Notes: generated from the sequence alone by a model not told the origin. 64,000 nt of DNA from Serinicoccus chungangensis (GCF_006337125.1 NZ_CP040887.1:868001-932000), one strand, 5' to 3'; shown: positions 32,657-42,150, counted from the stretch's first letter. Numbers and translations are program-made.

Positions 32657-33597
32657 GCGGGCCGGAGCCGGTCACCGACGGGGTGCGGGGCGACGACCCG
32701 GTGACCCGGCACACCCGGGCGCAGCGCGACCTCGAGCAGGGCATCGAGAGCGACTTCGGGCGCAACCTCTCCTACGGCGACTACCTCGACCTGCCCACCC
32801 TGCTGTCCGCGCAGCACCCGCGCGCGACGCCTCCCCAGCACGACGAGCTGCTCTTCATCATCCAGCACCAGACGACCGAGCTGTGGTTGCGCCTGGTGAT
32901 CCACGAGCTGACCAGCGCCTGCGAGCTGCTGGCCGCCGACGACCACCGGCAGGCGCTCAAGCGGATCGCCCGGGTCAAGCACATCCAGGCCTCCATGACC
33001 GAGCAGTGGTCGGTGCTGGCGACCCTGACCCCCAGCGAGTACGCCCGGTTCCGGGCCTTCCTGGCCACCGGCTCCGGCTTCCAGAGCTGGCAGTACCGCG
33101 CGGTGGAGTTCATGCTCGGCAACAAGAACGCCGGGATGCTGCCCGTCTTCGCGCACGACGAGGCGCAGCACGACGAGCTGGTCCGGCTGCTGCACCGGCC
33201 CAGCCTCTACGACGAGGTGCTGGCCTGGCTGGCCCGGCGCGGCCACGCGATCCCCGACGAGGTCCTGGCCCGCGACGTCTCCCAGCCCTACCACCCGCAC
33301 CCGGGCGTGGTCGAGGCGCTGGGGCACGTCTACGCCGACCCCCAGCGGTTCTGGGCGGAGTACGAGACGGCCGAGGAGCTGGTGGACCTCGAGGACAACT
33401 TCCAGGTATGGCGCTTCCGGCACCTCAAGACGGTCGAGCGCATCATCGGCAGCAAGCGTGGCACCGGGGGCTCCAGCGGGACCCCCTTCCTGCGCCGCGC
33501 GCTGGAGCTGACCTTCTTCCCCGAGCTCTATGACGTGCGCTCCGCCATCCAGGACGTGACGCCCGAGGGGTACCACGGGGGTGACGGCCGTGGCTGA
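32653..33597 (+). CDS. kynA: Tryptophan 2,3-dioxygenase
   Basis: A 314-residue heme enzyme that opens the indole ring of tryptophan to N-formylkynurenine. Motifs: NLSYGDYLDLPTLLSAQHP, PPQHDELLFIIQHQTTELWL with the distal His near residue 75, QASMTEQWSVLATLTPSEY, SGFQSWQYRAVEFMLGNKN and, near the C-terminus, WRFRHLKTVERIIGSK with the proximal heme His, then GTGGSSGTPFL (tryptophan carboxylate-binding loop). The first 25 residues are variable. Its GTG start overlaps the SIS gene stop (GTGA), so it is appended to the manB operon, and it overlaps kynureninase by 17 bases. No formamidase gene is adjacent. Confidence 0.93.
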   Translation: MSGPEPVTDGVRGDDPVTRHTRAQRDLEQGIESDFGRNLSYGDYLDLPTLLSAQHPRATPPQHDELLFIIQHQTTELWLRLVIHELTSACELLAADDHRQALKRIARVKHIQASMTEQWSVLATLTPSEYARFRAFLATGSGFQSWQYRAVEFMLGNKNAGMLPVFAHDEAQHDELVRLLHRPSLYDEVLAWLARRGHAIPDEVLARDVSQPYHPHPGVVEALGHVYADPQRFWAEYETAEELVDLEDNFQVWRFRHLKTVERIIGSKRGTGGSSGTPFLRRALELTFFPELYDVRSAIQDVTPEGYHGGDGRG

Positions 33598-34828
33598 CCA
33601 GCCCGACCTGCGGCAGGCGCAGGAGCTCGACGCGCAGGACCCGCTCGCCCGCTTCGTGCCCCGCTTCGAGCGCGCCGAGGGTGTCGTCGCCTACTTCGAC
33701 GGCAACTCCCTGGGTCGCCCCGTGGCCGGGGCGGCGCGGGAGATGGAGCGCTTCGTCCGCGAGGAGTGGGGCACCCGCCTCATCCGGTCGTGGGACGAGG
33801 GGTGGATGCGCTGGCCCGAGGAGGTCGGGGACCTCGTCGGGGCGGCGGCCCTGGGAGCCGCTCCCGGCCAGACGGTGGTGGCGGACTCCACCACGGTCCT
33901 GCTCTACAAGGTGCTCCGCGCGCTCGTGGACCACCAGCTGGCCACCGACCCCGCGCGGCGCGAGCTCGTCCTCGACACCGACAACTTCCCGACCGACCGC
34001 TACGTCGCCGAGGGCGTCGCGGCCGAGCGCGGCCTCGTCCTGCGCTGGATCGACGCCGACCCGGCCTCCGGCGTGACGGCCGAGCAGGTCGCCGAGGTCG
34101 TCGGGGACCGCACCGGGGTCGTCCTGCTGTCGCACGTCGCCTACCGCTCCGGCTTCGTCGCCGACACCCCGCGCATCACCGAGCTCGTGCACGACGCCGG
34201 GGCCCTCGTCCTCTGGGACACCTGCCACAGCGCCGGCTCGGTGCCCGTGCGGGCCGACGACTGGGCCTGGGACGCGGCCGTGGGCTGCGACTACAAGTAT
34301 CTCGGCGGAGGGCCGGGGGCGCCGGCCCACGCCTATCTCGCGCACCGCCACCACGACCTCCCGACCCTGCGGCAGCCGGTGCAGGGGTGGATGGGCCGTC
34401 GCGACCCCTTCCGCATGGAGCAGGGCTACCAGCCCGCCGCGGGCATCCGGGCCCTCGTGAGCGGTACCCCGCCCATCATCGGCATGGTGCCGGTGCGCCT
34501 GGGTGCCCAGCTGCTCGCCGAGGCCGGCATCGAGGAGGTGCGGCACAAGTCCCTGCGCCTCACCGACTTCGCCTGGTCCGTCGTCGAGTCGTGGCCCACC
34601 GAGCTGGGCGTCGTCGTCGCCAGCCCACGAGCGCACGAGCGGCGGGGCGGTCACCTGACGCTGCGCCACCCGGCCTTCGAGGAGGCCTGCCCCCGGCTCT
34701 GGGAGCGCGGGGTGATCCCGGACTTCCGCTCCCCGGACGGGCTGCGGCTGGGCCTGTCGCCGTTGTCCACCACCTTCGTCGAGGTGTGGCACGGGCTGGC
34801 CGCCGTCCTGGAGGAGCTCCAGCGCTGA
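33581..34828 (+). CDS. kynU: Kynureninase
   Basis: A 415-residue PLP enzyme that cleaves kynurenine to anthranilate and alanine. Visible: YFDGNSLGRPVAGAAREM (about residues 38-55), VADSTTVLLYKVLRAL, DTDNFPTDRYVAEG, LLSHVAYRSGFVAD, the WDTCHSAGSVPV aspartate of the PLP-binding pair, and GCDYKYLGGGPGAPA with the Schiff-base lysine near residue 238. It follows the dioxygenase in the same operon, with overlapping ends, so tryptophan is broken down toward anthranilate here. The missing step is hydrolysis of N-formylkynurenine; no formamidase is nearby. GTG 33590 is an alternative start. Confidence 0.93.
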   Translation: MTAVADQPDLRQAQELDAQDPLARFVPRFERAEGVVAYFDGNSLGRPVAGAAREMERFVREEWGTRLIRSWDEGWMRWPEEVGDLVGAAALGAAPGQTVVADSTTVLLYKVLRALVDHQLATDPARRELVLDTDNFPTDRYVAEGVAAERGLVLRWIDADPASGVTAEQVAEVVGDRTGVVLLSHVAYRSGFVADTPRITELVHDAGALVLWDTCHSAGSVPVRADDWAWDAAVGCDYKYLGGGPGAPAHAYLAHRHHDLPTLRQPVQGWMGRRDPFRMEQGYQPAAGIRALVSGTPPIIGMVPVRLGAQLLAEAGIEEVRHKSLRLTDFAWSVVESWPTELGVVVASPRAHERRGGHLTLRHPAFEEACPRLWERGVIPDFRSPDGLRLGLSPLSTTFVEVWHGLAAVLEELQR

Positions 34829-35052
34829 GCGGTGGCACCCCCGTCCTCAGCAGGGTGGGGGTCCGTCCGGAGGGGACGGCCGGGGCGTTCCTGGTGGGTC
34901 GGCGTGCGTGTCCGGGTCCCGGGATGCGCCCGGGTCGTCGAGCATAGGTACGAAGACAACCCCTCCGGCATACCTCGGCTGCTCACCGAGCCCTCCGGGG
35001 GTCGACCCCCACCTCGGGTGGCGTGGGTCCAGGGGCGAACTACGCTGACCGG
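34829..35052. other. Intergenic region between kynU and mycothione reductase
   Basis: A 224-base gap, the largest in the window. It holds an inverted repeat (ACCCCC...GGGGGT) just after kynU, which may be a weak terminator, the perfect 14-bp palindrome GGGGGTCGACCCCC (34997-35010), one copy of the CGGCATACC motif (34966-34974), and the TACGCT -10 box for the next gene. No ORF is supported. Confidence 0.5.
35041..35046 (+). promoter_or_regulatory. -10 box of the mycothione reductase gene
   Basis: TACGCT lies 6 nt before GTG 35053, which selects that start over upstream in-frame codons. Confidence 0.42.
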
Positions 35053-36483
35053 GTGAGCGACACCACCCACTACGACCTCGTCGTCATCGGCACCGGGTCC
35101 GGCAACTCGCTGGTCACCCCCGAGCTGCAGGGGCGGCGCATCGCCCTCGTCGAGGGCGGGGTGTTCGGCGGCACCTGCCTCAACGTCGGGTGCATCCCCA
35201 CCAAGATGTTCGTGTATGCCGCGGAGGTGGCCTCCACCGTCCGCGACGCGGCCCGGTTCGGCGTCGACGCGAGTCTGGACCAGGTGCGATGGGCCGACAT
35301 CCGGGACCGCGTCTTCGGGCGGATCGACCCGATCAGCGACGGGGGCCGGGACTACCGCGTCGAGGGGGAGGACACCGAGGCCTACCTCGGCCACGCCCGG
35401 TTCGTCTCCGACCACGAGCTGGAGATCGAGATCACCCGGCCCGGTGGCCACCACGAGGTGGGCTCGGTGCACCGCATCAGCGGGGACCAGGTCGTCATCG
35501 CGACCGGGTCGCGGCCCTTCGTCCCCGAGGTCGTCCTCGACGCCGGGGTGCCCTTCCACACCTCCGACACCGTCATGCGCCTGTCCGAGCTGCCCGCCAG
35601 CCTGGTCATCCTCGGGGGCGGCTACATCGCCGCCGAGTTCGCCCACATCTTCTCCGCCCTGGGGGTCGCGGTGCGGATCGTCAACCGGGGCGCGGGCCTC
35701 CTGCGGGCGCTGGACGGCGAGCTGGCCGCCGCCTGGACCGACCTCGCGCGGGCCCAGTGGGACGTCCGCACCGGCGTCGAGGCGGTCGCCGTCGAGCAGG
35801 GGGAGTCCGAGCTCGAGCTCACCCTGTCCGACGGCTCGACGGTGAGCGGGGAGGTGCTCCTGGTGGCGACGGGGCGCACCCCGCAGACCGACGACCTGGG
35901 GCTGGAGCACACCGGCGTGTCGACCCACGACGACGGGCGGGTCGTCGTGGACCGCTTCGGCCGCACCGACGTGCCCGGGGTGTGGTCGCTGGGCGACGCC
36001 TCCTCGGAGCACCAGCTCAAGCACGTCGCCAACCACGAGGCCCGGGTGGTGGCCCACAACCTCGCCCATCCCGAGGACCTGCGGGCGTTCGACCACCGGT
36101 TCGTCCCGTCGGCCGTCTTCACCCACCCCCAGATGGCCTGCGTCGGCCTCACCGAGGCACAGGCGCAGGACGAGGGGTATGCCGTGACCACCAAGGTGCA
36201 GCGGTTCGGCGACACCGCCTACGGGTGGGCGATGGAGGACACCACCGGGCTGCTCAAGGCGGTGGGGGACGCCGCGACCGGGCGGCTGCTCGGGGTGCAC
36301 GCCATGGGGCCCATGGCCAGCACCCTCATCCAGCCGGCCATCCAGGCGCTGAGCATGGGCCCGTCGGTGACCGCCCACGAGCTGGCGCGGGGCCAGTACT
36401 GGATCCACCCGGCGCTGTCCGAGGTGCTGGAGAACGCCCTGCTGGGGCTGCACGTGCCGGAGGACGTCGGGGACGCCACGTAG
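35053..36483 (+). CDS. mtr: Mycothione reductase
   Basis: A 476-residue flavoprotein disulfide reductase that keeps mycothiol, the actinobacterial thiol buffer, reduced with NADPH. It has the FAD motif DLVVIGTGSGNSLV (residues 7-20), the redox pair GGTCLNVGCIPTK (Cys near residues 41 and 46), the NADPH motif VILGGGYIAAEFAHIF near residue 184, LLVATGRTPQTDDLGLE, and near the end GQYWIHPALSEVLENAL, whose His-Pro pairs with the active-site base. The unusual TGSGN in place of GxGxxG is typical of Mtr, not of dihydrolipoamide dehydrogenase. Confidence 0.9.
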   Translation: MSDTTHYDLVVIGTGSGNSLVTPELQGRRIALVEGGVFGGTCLNVGCIPTKMFVYAAEVASTVRDAARFGVDASLDQVRWADIRDRVFGRIDPISDGGRDYRVEGEDTEAYLGHARFVSDHELEIEITRPGGHHEVGSVHRISGDQVVIATGSRPFVPEVVLDAGVPFHTSDTVMRLSELPASLVILGGGYIAAEFAHIFSALGVAVRIVNRGAGLLRALDGELAAAWTDLARAQWDVRTGVEAVAVEQGESELELTLSDGSTVSGEVLLVATGRTPQTDDLGLEHTGVSTHDDGRVVVDRFGRTDVPGVWSLGDASSEHQLKHVANHEARVVAHNLAHPEDLRAFDHRFVPSAVFTHPQMACVGLTEAQAQDEGYAVTTKVQRFGDTAYGWAMEDTTGLLKAVGDAATGRLLGVHAMGPMASTLIQPAIQALSMGPSVTAHELARGQYWIHPALSEVLENALLGLHVPEDVGDAT

Positions 36484-36486
36484 CAT
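36481..36486 (+). promoter_or_regulatory. -10 box formed partly by the mtr stop codon
   Basis: TAGCAT begins with the mtr TAG stop codon (36481-36483) and lies 6 nt before the sahH ATG, predicting a separate leaderless sahH transcript. Confidence 0.42.
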
Positions 36487-36492
36487 GACCCC

Positions 36493-37956
36493 ATGCCCGA
36501 CACGATGACGACGACCGGCACCGCGCTCGAGCACCGGGTCCGTGACCTGGCGCTCGCCGAGCAGGGACGGCACCAGATCCGGCTCGCGGAGCACGAGATG
36601 CCCGGCCTCATGGCCCTGCGCGAGCGCTTCGCCCACGAGCAGCCCCTGGCCGGTGCCCGGATCGCCGGGTCGCTGCACATGACCGTCCAGACCGCCGTCC
36701 TCATCGAGACCCTCGTCGCGCTCGGGGCGCAGGTCCGCTGGGCCTCGTGCAACATCTTCTCCACCCAGGACGAGGCCGCCGCCGCGGTGGTCGTCGGGCC
36801 GCACGGCAGCCCCGAGGAGCCGCAGGGCGTGCCCGTCTTCGCCTGGAAGGGGGAGACGCTGCCCGAGTACTGGTGGTGCACGACCCAGATCATGCTGTGG
36901 CCGGACGGGGCCGGCCCCACCCTCATCCTCGACGACGGCGGGGACGCCACGCTGCTCGTGCTCAAGGGCCGGGAGTGGGAGCGGCAGGGAGCCGTCCCCA
37001 GCCCGCAGCAGGAGGACCCGGAGGAGTGGAAGGTCATCCTGGAGACGGTGCGGGCCTCCCTGGCCGAGGACCCGCAGCGCTGGACCCGGGTCGCCGAGGG
37101 CATCCGCGGGGTGTCGGAGGAGACGACCACCGGGGTGCACCGGCTCTACCAGCTGCACGAGGCCGGTGAGCTGCTCTTCCCGGCGATCAACGTCAACGAC
37201 GCGGTCACCAAGAGCAAGTTCGACAACACCTACGGCTGCCGGCACAGCCTCATCGACGGCATCAACCGCGCCACCGACGTGCTCATCGGCGGCAAGGTCG
37301 CGGTCGTCTGCGGCTACGGCGACGTCGGCAAGGGGTGCGCGGAGGCGCTGCGCGGTCAGGGTGCCCGGGTCGTCGTCACCGAGATCGACCCGATCTGCGC
37401 GCTGCAGGCCGCGATGGACGGATATCAGGTCGCCCGGCTGGAGGACGTCATCGGCTCGGCCGACTTCGTCATCACCGCGACCGGGTGCAAGGACGTCGTC
37501 ACCCCGCAGCACATGGCCGCGATGAAGGACAAGGCCGTGCTGGGCAACATCGGCCATTTCGACAACGAGATCGACATGGCCGGTCTCGCCCGGGTGCCGG
37601 ACGTGCAGCGGGTGGAGATCAAGCCGCAGGTGCACGAGTGGACCTTCACCGACGGGCGCTCGATCATCGTGCTCTCCGAGGGTCGGCTGCTCAACCTCGG
37701 CAACGCCACCGGGCACCCGAGCTTCGTCATGTCGACGAGCTTCGCCAACCAGGTCCTGGCCCAGATCGAGCTGCACACCCGGATCGAGGCCTACCCCCTC
37801 GGGGTCCACACCCTGCGCAAGGAGCTCGACGAGGAGGTCGCGCGGCTCCACCTGGCCTCGGTCGCGGCCGACCTGACCGAGCTGACCAAGGAGCAGGCCA
37901 GCTACCTCGGGGTCGACGTGGCCGGCCCCTTCAAGCCGGAGCACTACCGCTACTGA
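36493..37956 (+). CDS. ahcY: Adenosylhomocysteinase
   Basis: A 487-residue NAD-dependent S-adenosylhomocysteine hydrolase, which removes the by-product of SAM methylation. Motifs: [21 protein letters not shown] (start near residue 57), [16 protein letters not shown], the NAD-binding [20 protein letters not shown] near residues 272-291, [32 protein letters not shown] (about residues 396-415) and the C-terminal KPEHYRY, where Lys and Tyr contact NAD of the neighbouring subunit. The mtr gene is immediately upstream. The core block places sahH before mtrA, as here, but the tmk gene usually between them is missing. Confidence 0.95.
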   Translation: MPDTMTTTGTALEHRVRDLALAEQGRHQIRLAEHEMPGLMALRERFAHEQPLAGARIAGSLHMTVQTAVLIETLVALGAQVRWASCNIFSTQDEAAAAVVVGPHGSPEEPQGVPVFAWKGETLPEYWWCTTQIMLWPDGAGPTLILDDGGDATLLVLKGREWERQGAVPSPQQEDPEEWKVILETVRASLAEDPQRWTRVAEGIRGVSEETTTGVHRLYQLHEAGELLFPAINVNDAVTKSKFDNTYGCRHSLIDGINRATDVLIGGKVAVVCGYGDVGKGCAEALRGQGARVVVTEIDPICALQAAMDGYQVARLEDVIGSADFVITATGCKDVVTPQHMAAMKDKAVLGNIGHFDNEIDMAGLARVPDVQRVEIKPQVHEWTFTDGRSIIVLSEGRLLNLGNATGHPSFVMSTSFANQVLAQIELHTRIEAYPLGVHTLRKELDEEVARLHLASVAADLTELTKEQASYLGVDVAGPFKPEHYRY

Positions 37957-37990
37957 TGCTGGTGCAGGGGCACAGACGCAGGAGGAACCC

Positions 37991-38668
37991 GTGAGCGCTC
38001 GAGTACTCGTGGTCGACGACGACCAGGCCCTGGCCGAGATGCTCGGCATCGTGCTGCGCAAGGAGGGCTACGAGGTCGCCAGCTGCGCCGACGGCGGACG
38101 CGCGATGCCGATGTTCCGCGAGTTCCGTCCCGACCTCGTCCTCCTGGACGTCATGCTGCCGTCCAAGGACGGCATCGAGGTATGCCGTGAGCTGCGGGCC
38201 GAGTCCGGGATCCCCGTCGTCATGCTCACCGCCCGCACGGACACCAAGGACGTCGTGCTGGGCCTGGAGGCCGGCGCCGACGACTACGTCGTCAAGCCGT
38301 TCAAGCCGCAGGAGCTGCTGGCCCGGATCCGGGCGCGGCTGCGCCGCACCGACAGCGGCGACGACACCCGGCTGCAGGTCGGCGACGTCCAGATCGACGT
38401 GGCCGGGCACGAGGTGACCCGGGCCGGGGAGCAGATCCCGCTGACCCCGCTGGAGTTCGACCTCCTGGTGGCGCTGGCCAGCAAGCCCACGCAGGTCTTC
38501 GACCGGGAGTCGCTGCTGGAGCAGGTCTGGGGCTACCGCCACGCCGGCGACACCCGGCTGGTCAACGTGCACGTCCAGCGGCTGCGGAGCAAGATCGAGA
38601 AGGACCCGGAGAACCCCCAGATCGTGGTGACCGTGCGTGGCGTCGGATACAAGGCCGGGCATCCCTGA
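37991..38668 (+). CDS. mtrA: Response regulator MtrA
   Basis: A 225-residue OmpR-type regulator, essential in many Actinobacteria, that couples cell-division/cell-wall genes and chromosome replication. Receiver domain: SARVLVVDDDQALAEM, phosphoacceptor Asp near residue 53 in LVLLDVMLPSKDGIEV, VMLTARTDTKDVVLGLEAGAD with the pivotal Thr. The winged helix includes ITLTPLEFDLLVALA-like LTPLEFDLLVALASKP and VNVHVQRLRSKIEKDP. The GTG start has a GGAGGA site 6-7 nt upstream. The next gene, mtrB, begins before the mtrA stop. Confidence 0.95.
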   Translation: MSARVLVVDDDQALAEMLGIVLRKEGYEVASCADGGRAMPMFREFRPDLVLLDVMLPSKDGIEVCRELRAESGIPVVMLTARTDTKDVVLGLEAGADDYVVKPFKPQELLARIRARLRRTDSGDDTRLQVGDVQIDVAGHEVTRAGEQIPLTPLEFDLLVALASKPTQVFDRESLLEQVWGYRHAGDTRLVNVHVQRLRSKIEKDPENPQIVVTVRGVGYKAGHP

Positions 38669-40304
38669 CGAGCGCGCCGCCGGGCAGCGCCTGCTGACCT
38701 GGTGGCGGGGCTCGCTGCGGACGCGCGTCATCACCTCGACGGTCCTGCTCGGCTCCCTGCTGGCCATCCTCCTCGGCACCCTGCTCTACCAGCAGGTCTC
38801 CCGCGGCCTGGTCGAGCAGGCCATCGACAGCGCGGAGCGGGACGCCTCCCAGCAGGTCGCGAACGCGCAGCGGGCCTTCGACTCCACGGACCGGCGCGAC
38901 GACAGCGGGCTGCGGGGCCTGGCCGAGGAGCAGATCCAGTCGATGAGCGGCCCGTCGGCCGCGGACGGGCGGCGGGCGCTGCTGCTCCCGGCCCTCGACA
39001 ACACGAGCGGCGTGGTGGAGCGGATGTCGACCGGCGTGCTCGCCGAGGACGTCCCCGACGCGCTGCGCGAGGCGATCTCCCGGGACCCGGCCAACCAGCA
39101 GGTCATGGTGGTGCCGGTGTCGCTCGGCGACGGGCAGGAGCGCACGGCGGCCGTGGTCGTGGGGTCCCGGGTGTCGTTGTTGCGCGCCGGCCCCTACGAC
39201 CTGGTCCTCGTCTACCCCCTGCTCCGGGAGCAGGAGACCCTCGACCTCGTCCGGCAGCTCTTCCTCCTCGGTGGGCTGGGCCTGCTCGCCCTGGCCGTCG
39301 GCCTGGCGCTGGTGGCGACCCGTATGGTCACCCGGCCGGTGGAGGAGGTGGCCAAGGCCTCCCAGGAGGTGGCGCAGGGCCACCTCGACGAGCGGCTGCC
39401 CGTCGTCGGCAACGACGAGATCGCCCAGCTCGCCACCTCCTTCAACACCATGGCCGACTCCATCCAGCACCAGATCCGCGAGCTGCGCTCGCTGTCCCAG
39501 CTGCAGCAGCGCTTCGTCTCCGACGTGTCGCACGAGCTGCGCACCCCGCTGACGACGATGCGGATGGCCGGCGACGTGCTGCACGCCTCCCGGGAGGACT
39601 TCGCGGCGCCGGTCGCCCGGTCCGCCGAGCTGCTCGACCAGGAGATGGACCGCTTCGAGGAGCTGCTCGCCGAGCTGCTCGAGATCAGCCGCTTCGACTC
39701 CGGGGCCGCCACCGTGGAGCGCCACGAGGAGGACATCCTGCCGGCCGTCGTCTCCGCGGTGCAGGGGGTCGAGACGCTCGCGGAGAAGGTGGGCACGGTG
39801 CTGCGGGTGCACGTGCCCGGCGAGCGGGTCGAGGTCTGCATGGACGGTCGCCGGGTCTCCCGGATCCTGCGCAACCTGCTGACCAACGCCGTCGAGCACG
39901 GCGAGGGGCTGCCGGTCGACGTCACCGTGGCCAGCAACGCCCAGGTGGTCTCGGTGAGCGTGCGCGACCACGGGATCGGGCTGAGCGAGGAGCAGCGCCA
40001 CCAGGTCTTCGACCGGTTCTGGCGCGCCGACCCCGCCCGCACCCGCACCACCGGCGGCACCGGGCTGGGGCTGGCGATCGCGCAGGAGGACGCCCGCGTC
40101 CACGGCGGGTGGCTGCAGGTCGGCAGCCGGCCCGGCGAGGGAGCCTGCTTCCGGCTGCTGCTGCCCCGCGCCCATACCCACGTCATCGCCGAGAGGCCGC
40201 CGGAGGTGCCCTCCTCACCCGGGCCCGACGGTGGCGCGACCGTCGCGCAGGACGCCGAGGTGCCACCCGTCGTGCTGGCGCTGGCCACCAGAGAGGACGA
40301 CTGA
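38637..40304 (+). CDS. mtrB: Sensor histidine kinase MtrB
   Basis: A 555-residue kinase, partner of MtrA. Two membrane segments flank a large extracellular loop (about residues 52-205), the second followed by a HAMP domain (VATRMVTRPVEEVAKAS). H-box: FVSDVSHELRTPLTTMRMA, His near residue 298. N-box NLLTNAVEHGEGL, G1 VRDHGIGLSEEQ, G2 GGTGLGLAIAQED. The first 30 residues are variable and the C-terminal 45 residues are Pro/Gly-rich. Start overlaps mtrA by 32 bases. LpqB follows and modulates this kinase in other species (established). Confidence 0.95.
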   Translation: MASDTRPGIPDERAAGQRLLTWWRGSLRTRVITSTVLLGSLLAILLGTLLYQQVSRGLVEQAIDSAERDASQQVANAQRAFDSTDRRDDSGLRGLAEEQIQSMSGPSAADGRRALLLPALDNTSGVVERMSTGVLAEDVPDALREAISRDPANQQVMVVPVSLGDGQERTAAVVVGSRVSLLRAGPYDLVLVYPLLREQETLDLVRQLFLLGGLGLLALAVGLALVATRMVTRPVEEVAKASQEVAQGHLDERLPVVGNDEIAQLATSFNTMADSIQHQIRELRSLSQLQQRFVSDVSHELRTPLTTMRMAGDVLHASREDFAAPVARSAELLDQEMDRFEELLAELLEISRFDSGAATVERHEEDILPAVVSAVQGVETLAEKVGTVLRVHVPGERVEVCMDGRRVSRILRNLLTNAVEHGEGLPVDVTVASNAQVVSVSVRDHGIGLSEEQRHQVFDRFWRADPARTRTTGGTGLGLAIAQEDARVHGGWLQVGSRPGEGACFRLLLPRAHTHVIAERPPEVPSSPGPDGGATVAQDAEVPPVVLALATREDD

Positions 40305-42082
40305 TGCGCACCCCCCTGGTCGCGGCGCTGGCCGCCGCCGCGCTCATCACCACCGGCTGCTCGAGCCAGCTCCCGACCACGACCGCGCCGCGGGCCGGCC
40401 TGCCGGTCTCGCAGCAGTCCGAGCGCGAGGTCGACCGTCTGCTGCCGCCCGCCCAGCCCGGCGCCGGCCCCGGCGAGGTCGTGGAGGGGTTCCTGCGGGC
40501 CAGCGAGGGCTTCGCCGGGGACGACGACGTGTCCCGCTCCTACCTCACCTCCGAGCTGGCCAGCAGCTGGGTGCCCACCGCGACGGTGCTCGTCTACGAG
40601 GGTGACGCGGAGCTCACCCTGCTCTCCGAGGACGAGGTGAGCGTGGAGCTCGAGGTGGTGGGCCGGGTGGACGCCGAGGGACGGCTCACCGAGCAGACCC
40701 CGCAGACCTCCACGCAGACCTTCGGGCTCACCGAGGTCGACGGCGAGCCCCGCATCAGCACCTTCCCGGACGACGCCGGGCTGTGGCTCTCGGACACCGC
40801 CTTCGAGCGCGTCTTCCGGCCGACCGTGCTGTCCTACCTCAACACGCAGGAGGACGTCTTCGTCCCCGAGCTGCGGTGGCTGGCCGACAGCGAGGGCCTG
40901 CCCACGGCGCTCACCCGCGCCCAGCTCGCCCCGCTGCCCGGCTACCTGGAGGGTGCCGTCAGCACGGCTGCCAACGAGTCGGTGCGGCTCGCGACGCCGG
41001 CCGTCCCCGTCGACCCCTCGACCCTCGTGGCCACCGTCAACCTGCAGGGCGCGACGCTCGCCCAGGACGAGACGCGCGCGGAGGGGCTCAGCAGCCAGCT
41101 GGCGCACAGCCTGCTCGGGCTGTCCTCGGTGGCCGGGGTGGACGTGCAGGCCTCGGGCCAGCCCCTGCGGCTTGACGGCGCGGACGGGCCGATCACCGCC
41201 GCCACCGAGCTGCCCTACGCCGAGGTGGACCGGCAGGTGTCGGAGGTGCTGCTGCGGGTCGGCGAGGAGCTCACCCTCGTGGACCCCTCCCAGTACGCCC
41301 TGCGCGACCTCGACGTCCCCGACGACGTGGTGCTGCCCCAGGTCGAGCTGCGCTGGACCGGCCTCGCGGCCACGGAAGGGCTGGACGACCTGGCCGCGGT
41401 CTCGGTCGACGGCACCGCCTTCCGCCGGTGGCGCGGCGAGCGGGTGCACACCAACGAGGGCATCGGCGACGACCTCAGCGCCCCGGCGGTCGACCAGCAG
41501 GGCGCCTTCTGGGTCGGCGGGGTCCACCGCAGCAGCCGGACACCCCGGGTCTGGGTGGTCGACGGCGCCCAGCTCGACGCGGTGGCACGGCCCGTCGAGG
41601 CCGACTGGCTCGAGGACGAGGACCGCGTCGAGGCGGTGTCGATCTCGCCCGACGGCAGCAGGGCCGCCCTGGTCGTGGGCCCGGAGGTGACCGGCGAGTC
41701 GGAGGAGGCGCCGGTCCACCGCCTGCTCGTCAGCGGCATCGTCCGCGACTCCGCGGGCCGTCCGCGCGCGCTCACCAGCCCGCTGCCGGTCGCCACGCAC
41801 CTGCGCGACGTCTCGGCGGCGCACTGGTCCGGGGCGGGCGAGCTGGTGCTCGTGGGGCAGCGCCAGGAGGACCTCGGGCCGCAGGCCTTCCGGCTCGAGC
41901 TCGGCGGGTGGCTGGAGCCCCTCGGTGAGCTCCCCGGTCTGGTCGACGCGGTCCCCGTGCCCCGGGTCACCGGGGTGGAGGTCATCGCCCGCACCCAGGA
42001 CGGCGGGGTCTACGTCCCCGAGGGGCAGCAGGGCTGGCAGCCGGTCCGCAACGGGGACCAGGTGGTGGTCCCGGGCGGCTGA
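40304..42082 (+). CDS. lpqB: Lipoprotein LpqB
   Basis: A 592-residue lipoprotein. The lipobox is LITTGC with the modifiable cysteine at residue 19; the mature protein has a GerMN-like N-terminal part (VVEGFLRASEGFA, VLVYEGDAELTLLSEDEVSV) and a C-terminal beta-propeller-like part (AVDQQGAFWVGGVHRSSR, AVSISPDGSRAALVV). In other Actinobacteria LpqB binds MtrB and influences MtrA phosphorylation, linking the surface to the two-component system. The ATG overlaps the mtrB stop (TGATG), so expression is coupled. Length is standard. Confidence 0.95.
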   Translation: MRTPLVAALAAAALITTGCSSQLPTTTAPRAGLPVSQQSEREVDRLLPPAQPGAGPGEVVEGFLRASEGFAGDDDVSRSYLTSELASSWVPTATVLVYEGDAELTLLSEDEVSVELEVVGRVDAEGRLTEQTPQTSTQTFGLTEVDGEPRISTFPDDAGLWLSDTAFERVFRPTVLSYLNTQEDVFVPELRWLADSEGLPTALTRAQLAPLPGYLEGAVSTAANESVRLATPAVPVDPSTLVATVNLQGATLAQDETRAEGLSSQLAHSLLGLSSVAGVDVQASGQPLRLDGADGPITAATELPYAEVDRQVSEVLLRVGEELTLVDPSQYALRDLDVPDDVVLPQVELRWTGLAATEGLDDLAAVSVDGTAFRRWRGERVHTNEGIGDDLSAPAVDQQGAFWVGGVHRSSRTPRVWVVDGAQLDAVARPVEADWLEDEDRVEAVSISPDGSRAALVVGPEVTGESEEAPVHRLLVSGIVRDSAGRPRALTSPLPVATHLRDVSAAHWSGAGELVLVGQRQEDLGPQAFRLELGGWLEPLGELPGLVDAVPVPRVTGVEVIARTQDGGVYVPEGQQGWQPVRNGDQVVVPGG

Positions 42083-42150
42083 GCCGCCGCGACGCTCCGC
42101 ACCGCGCTGTGGACAGCCGCACGACGCGCCCGCGGGTGCGACCCTGGGGT

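Noticed and set aside
34829..35052. Riboswitch upstream of the mtr/sahH region
   Set aside because: No conserved SAH- or SAM-riboswitch core was recognised, and mtr and sahH look leaderless.
34651..38061. An 1136-codon antisense frame across kynU, mtr and sahH
   Set aside because: It spans three well-supported genes on the opposite strand and is His/Asp/Gly/Val-rich without domains, so it is a high-GC shadow.
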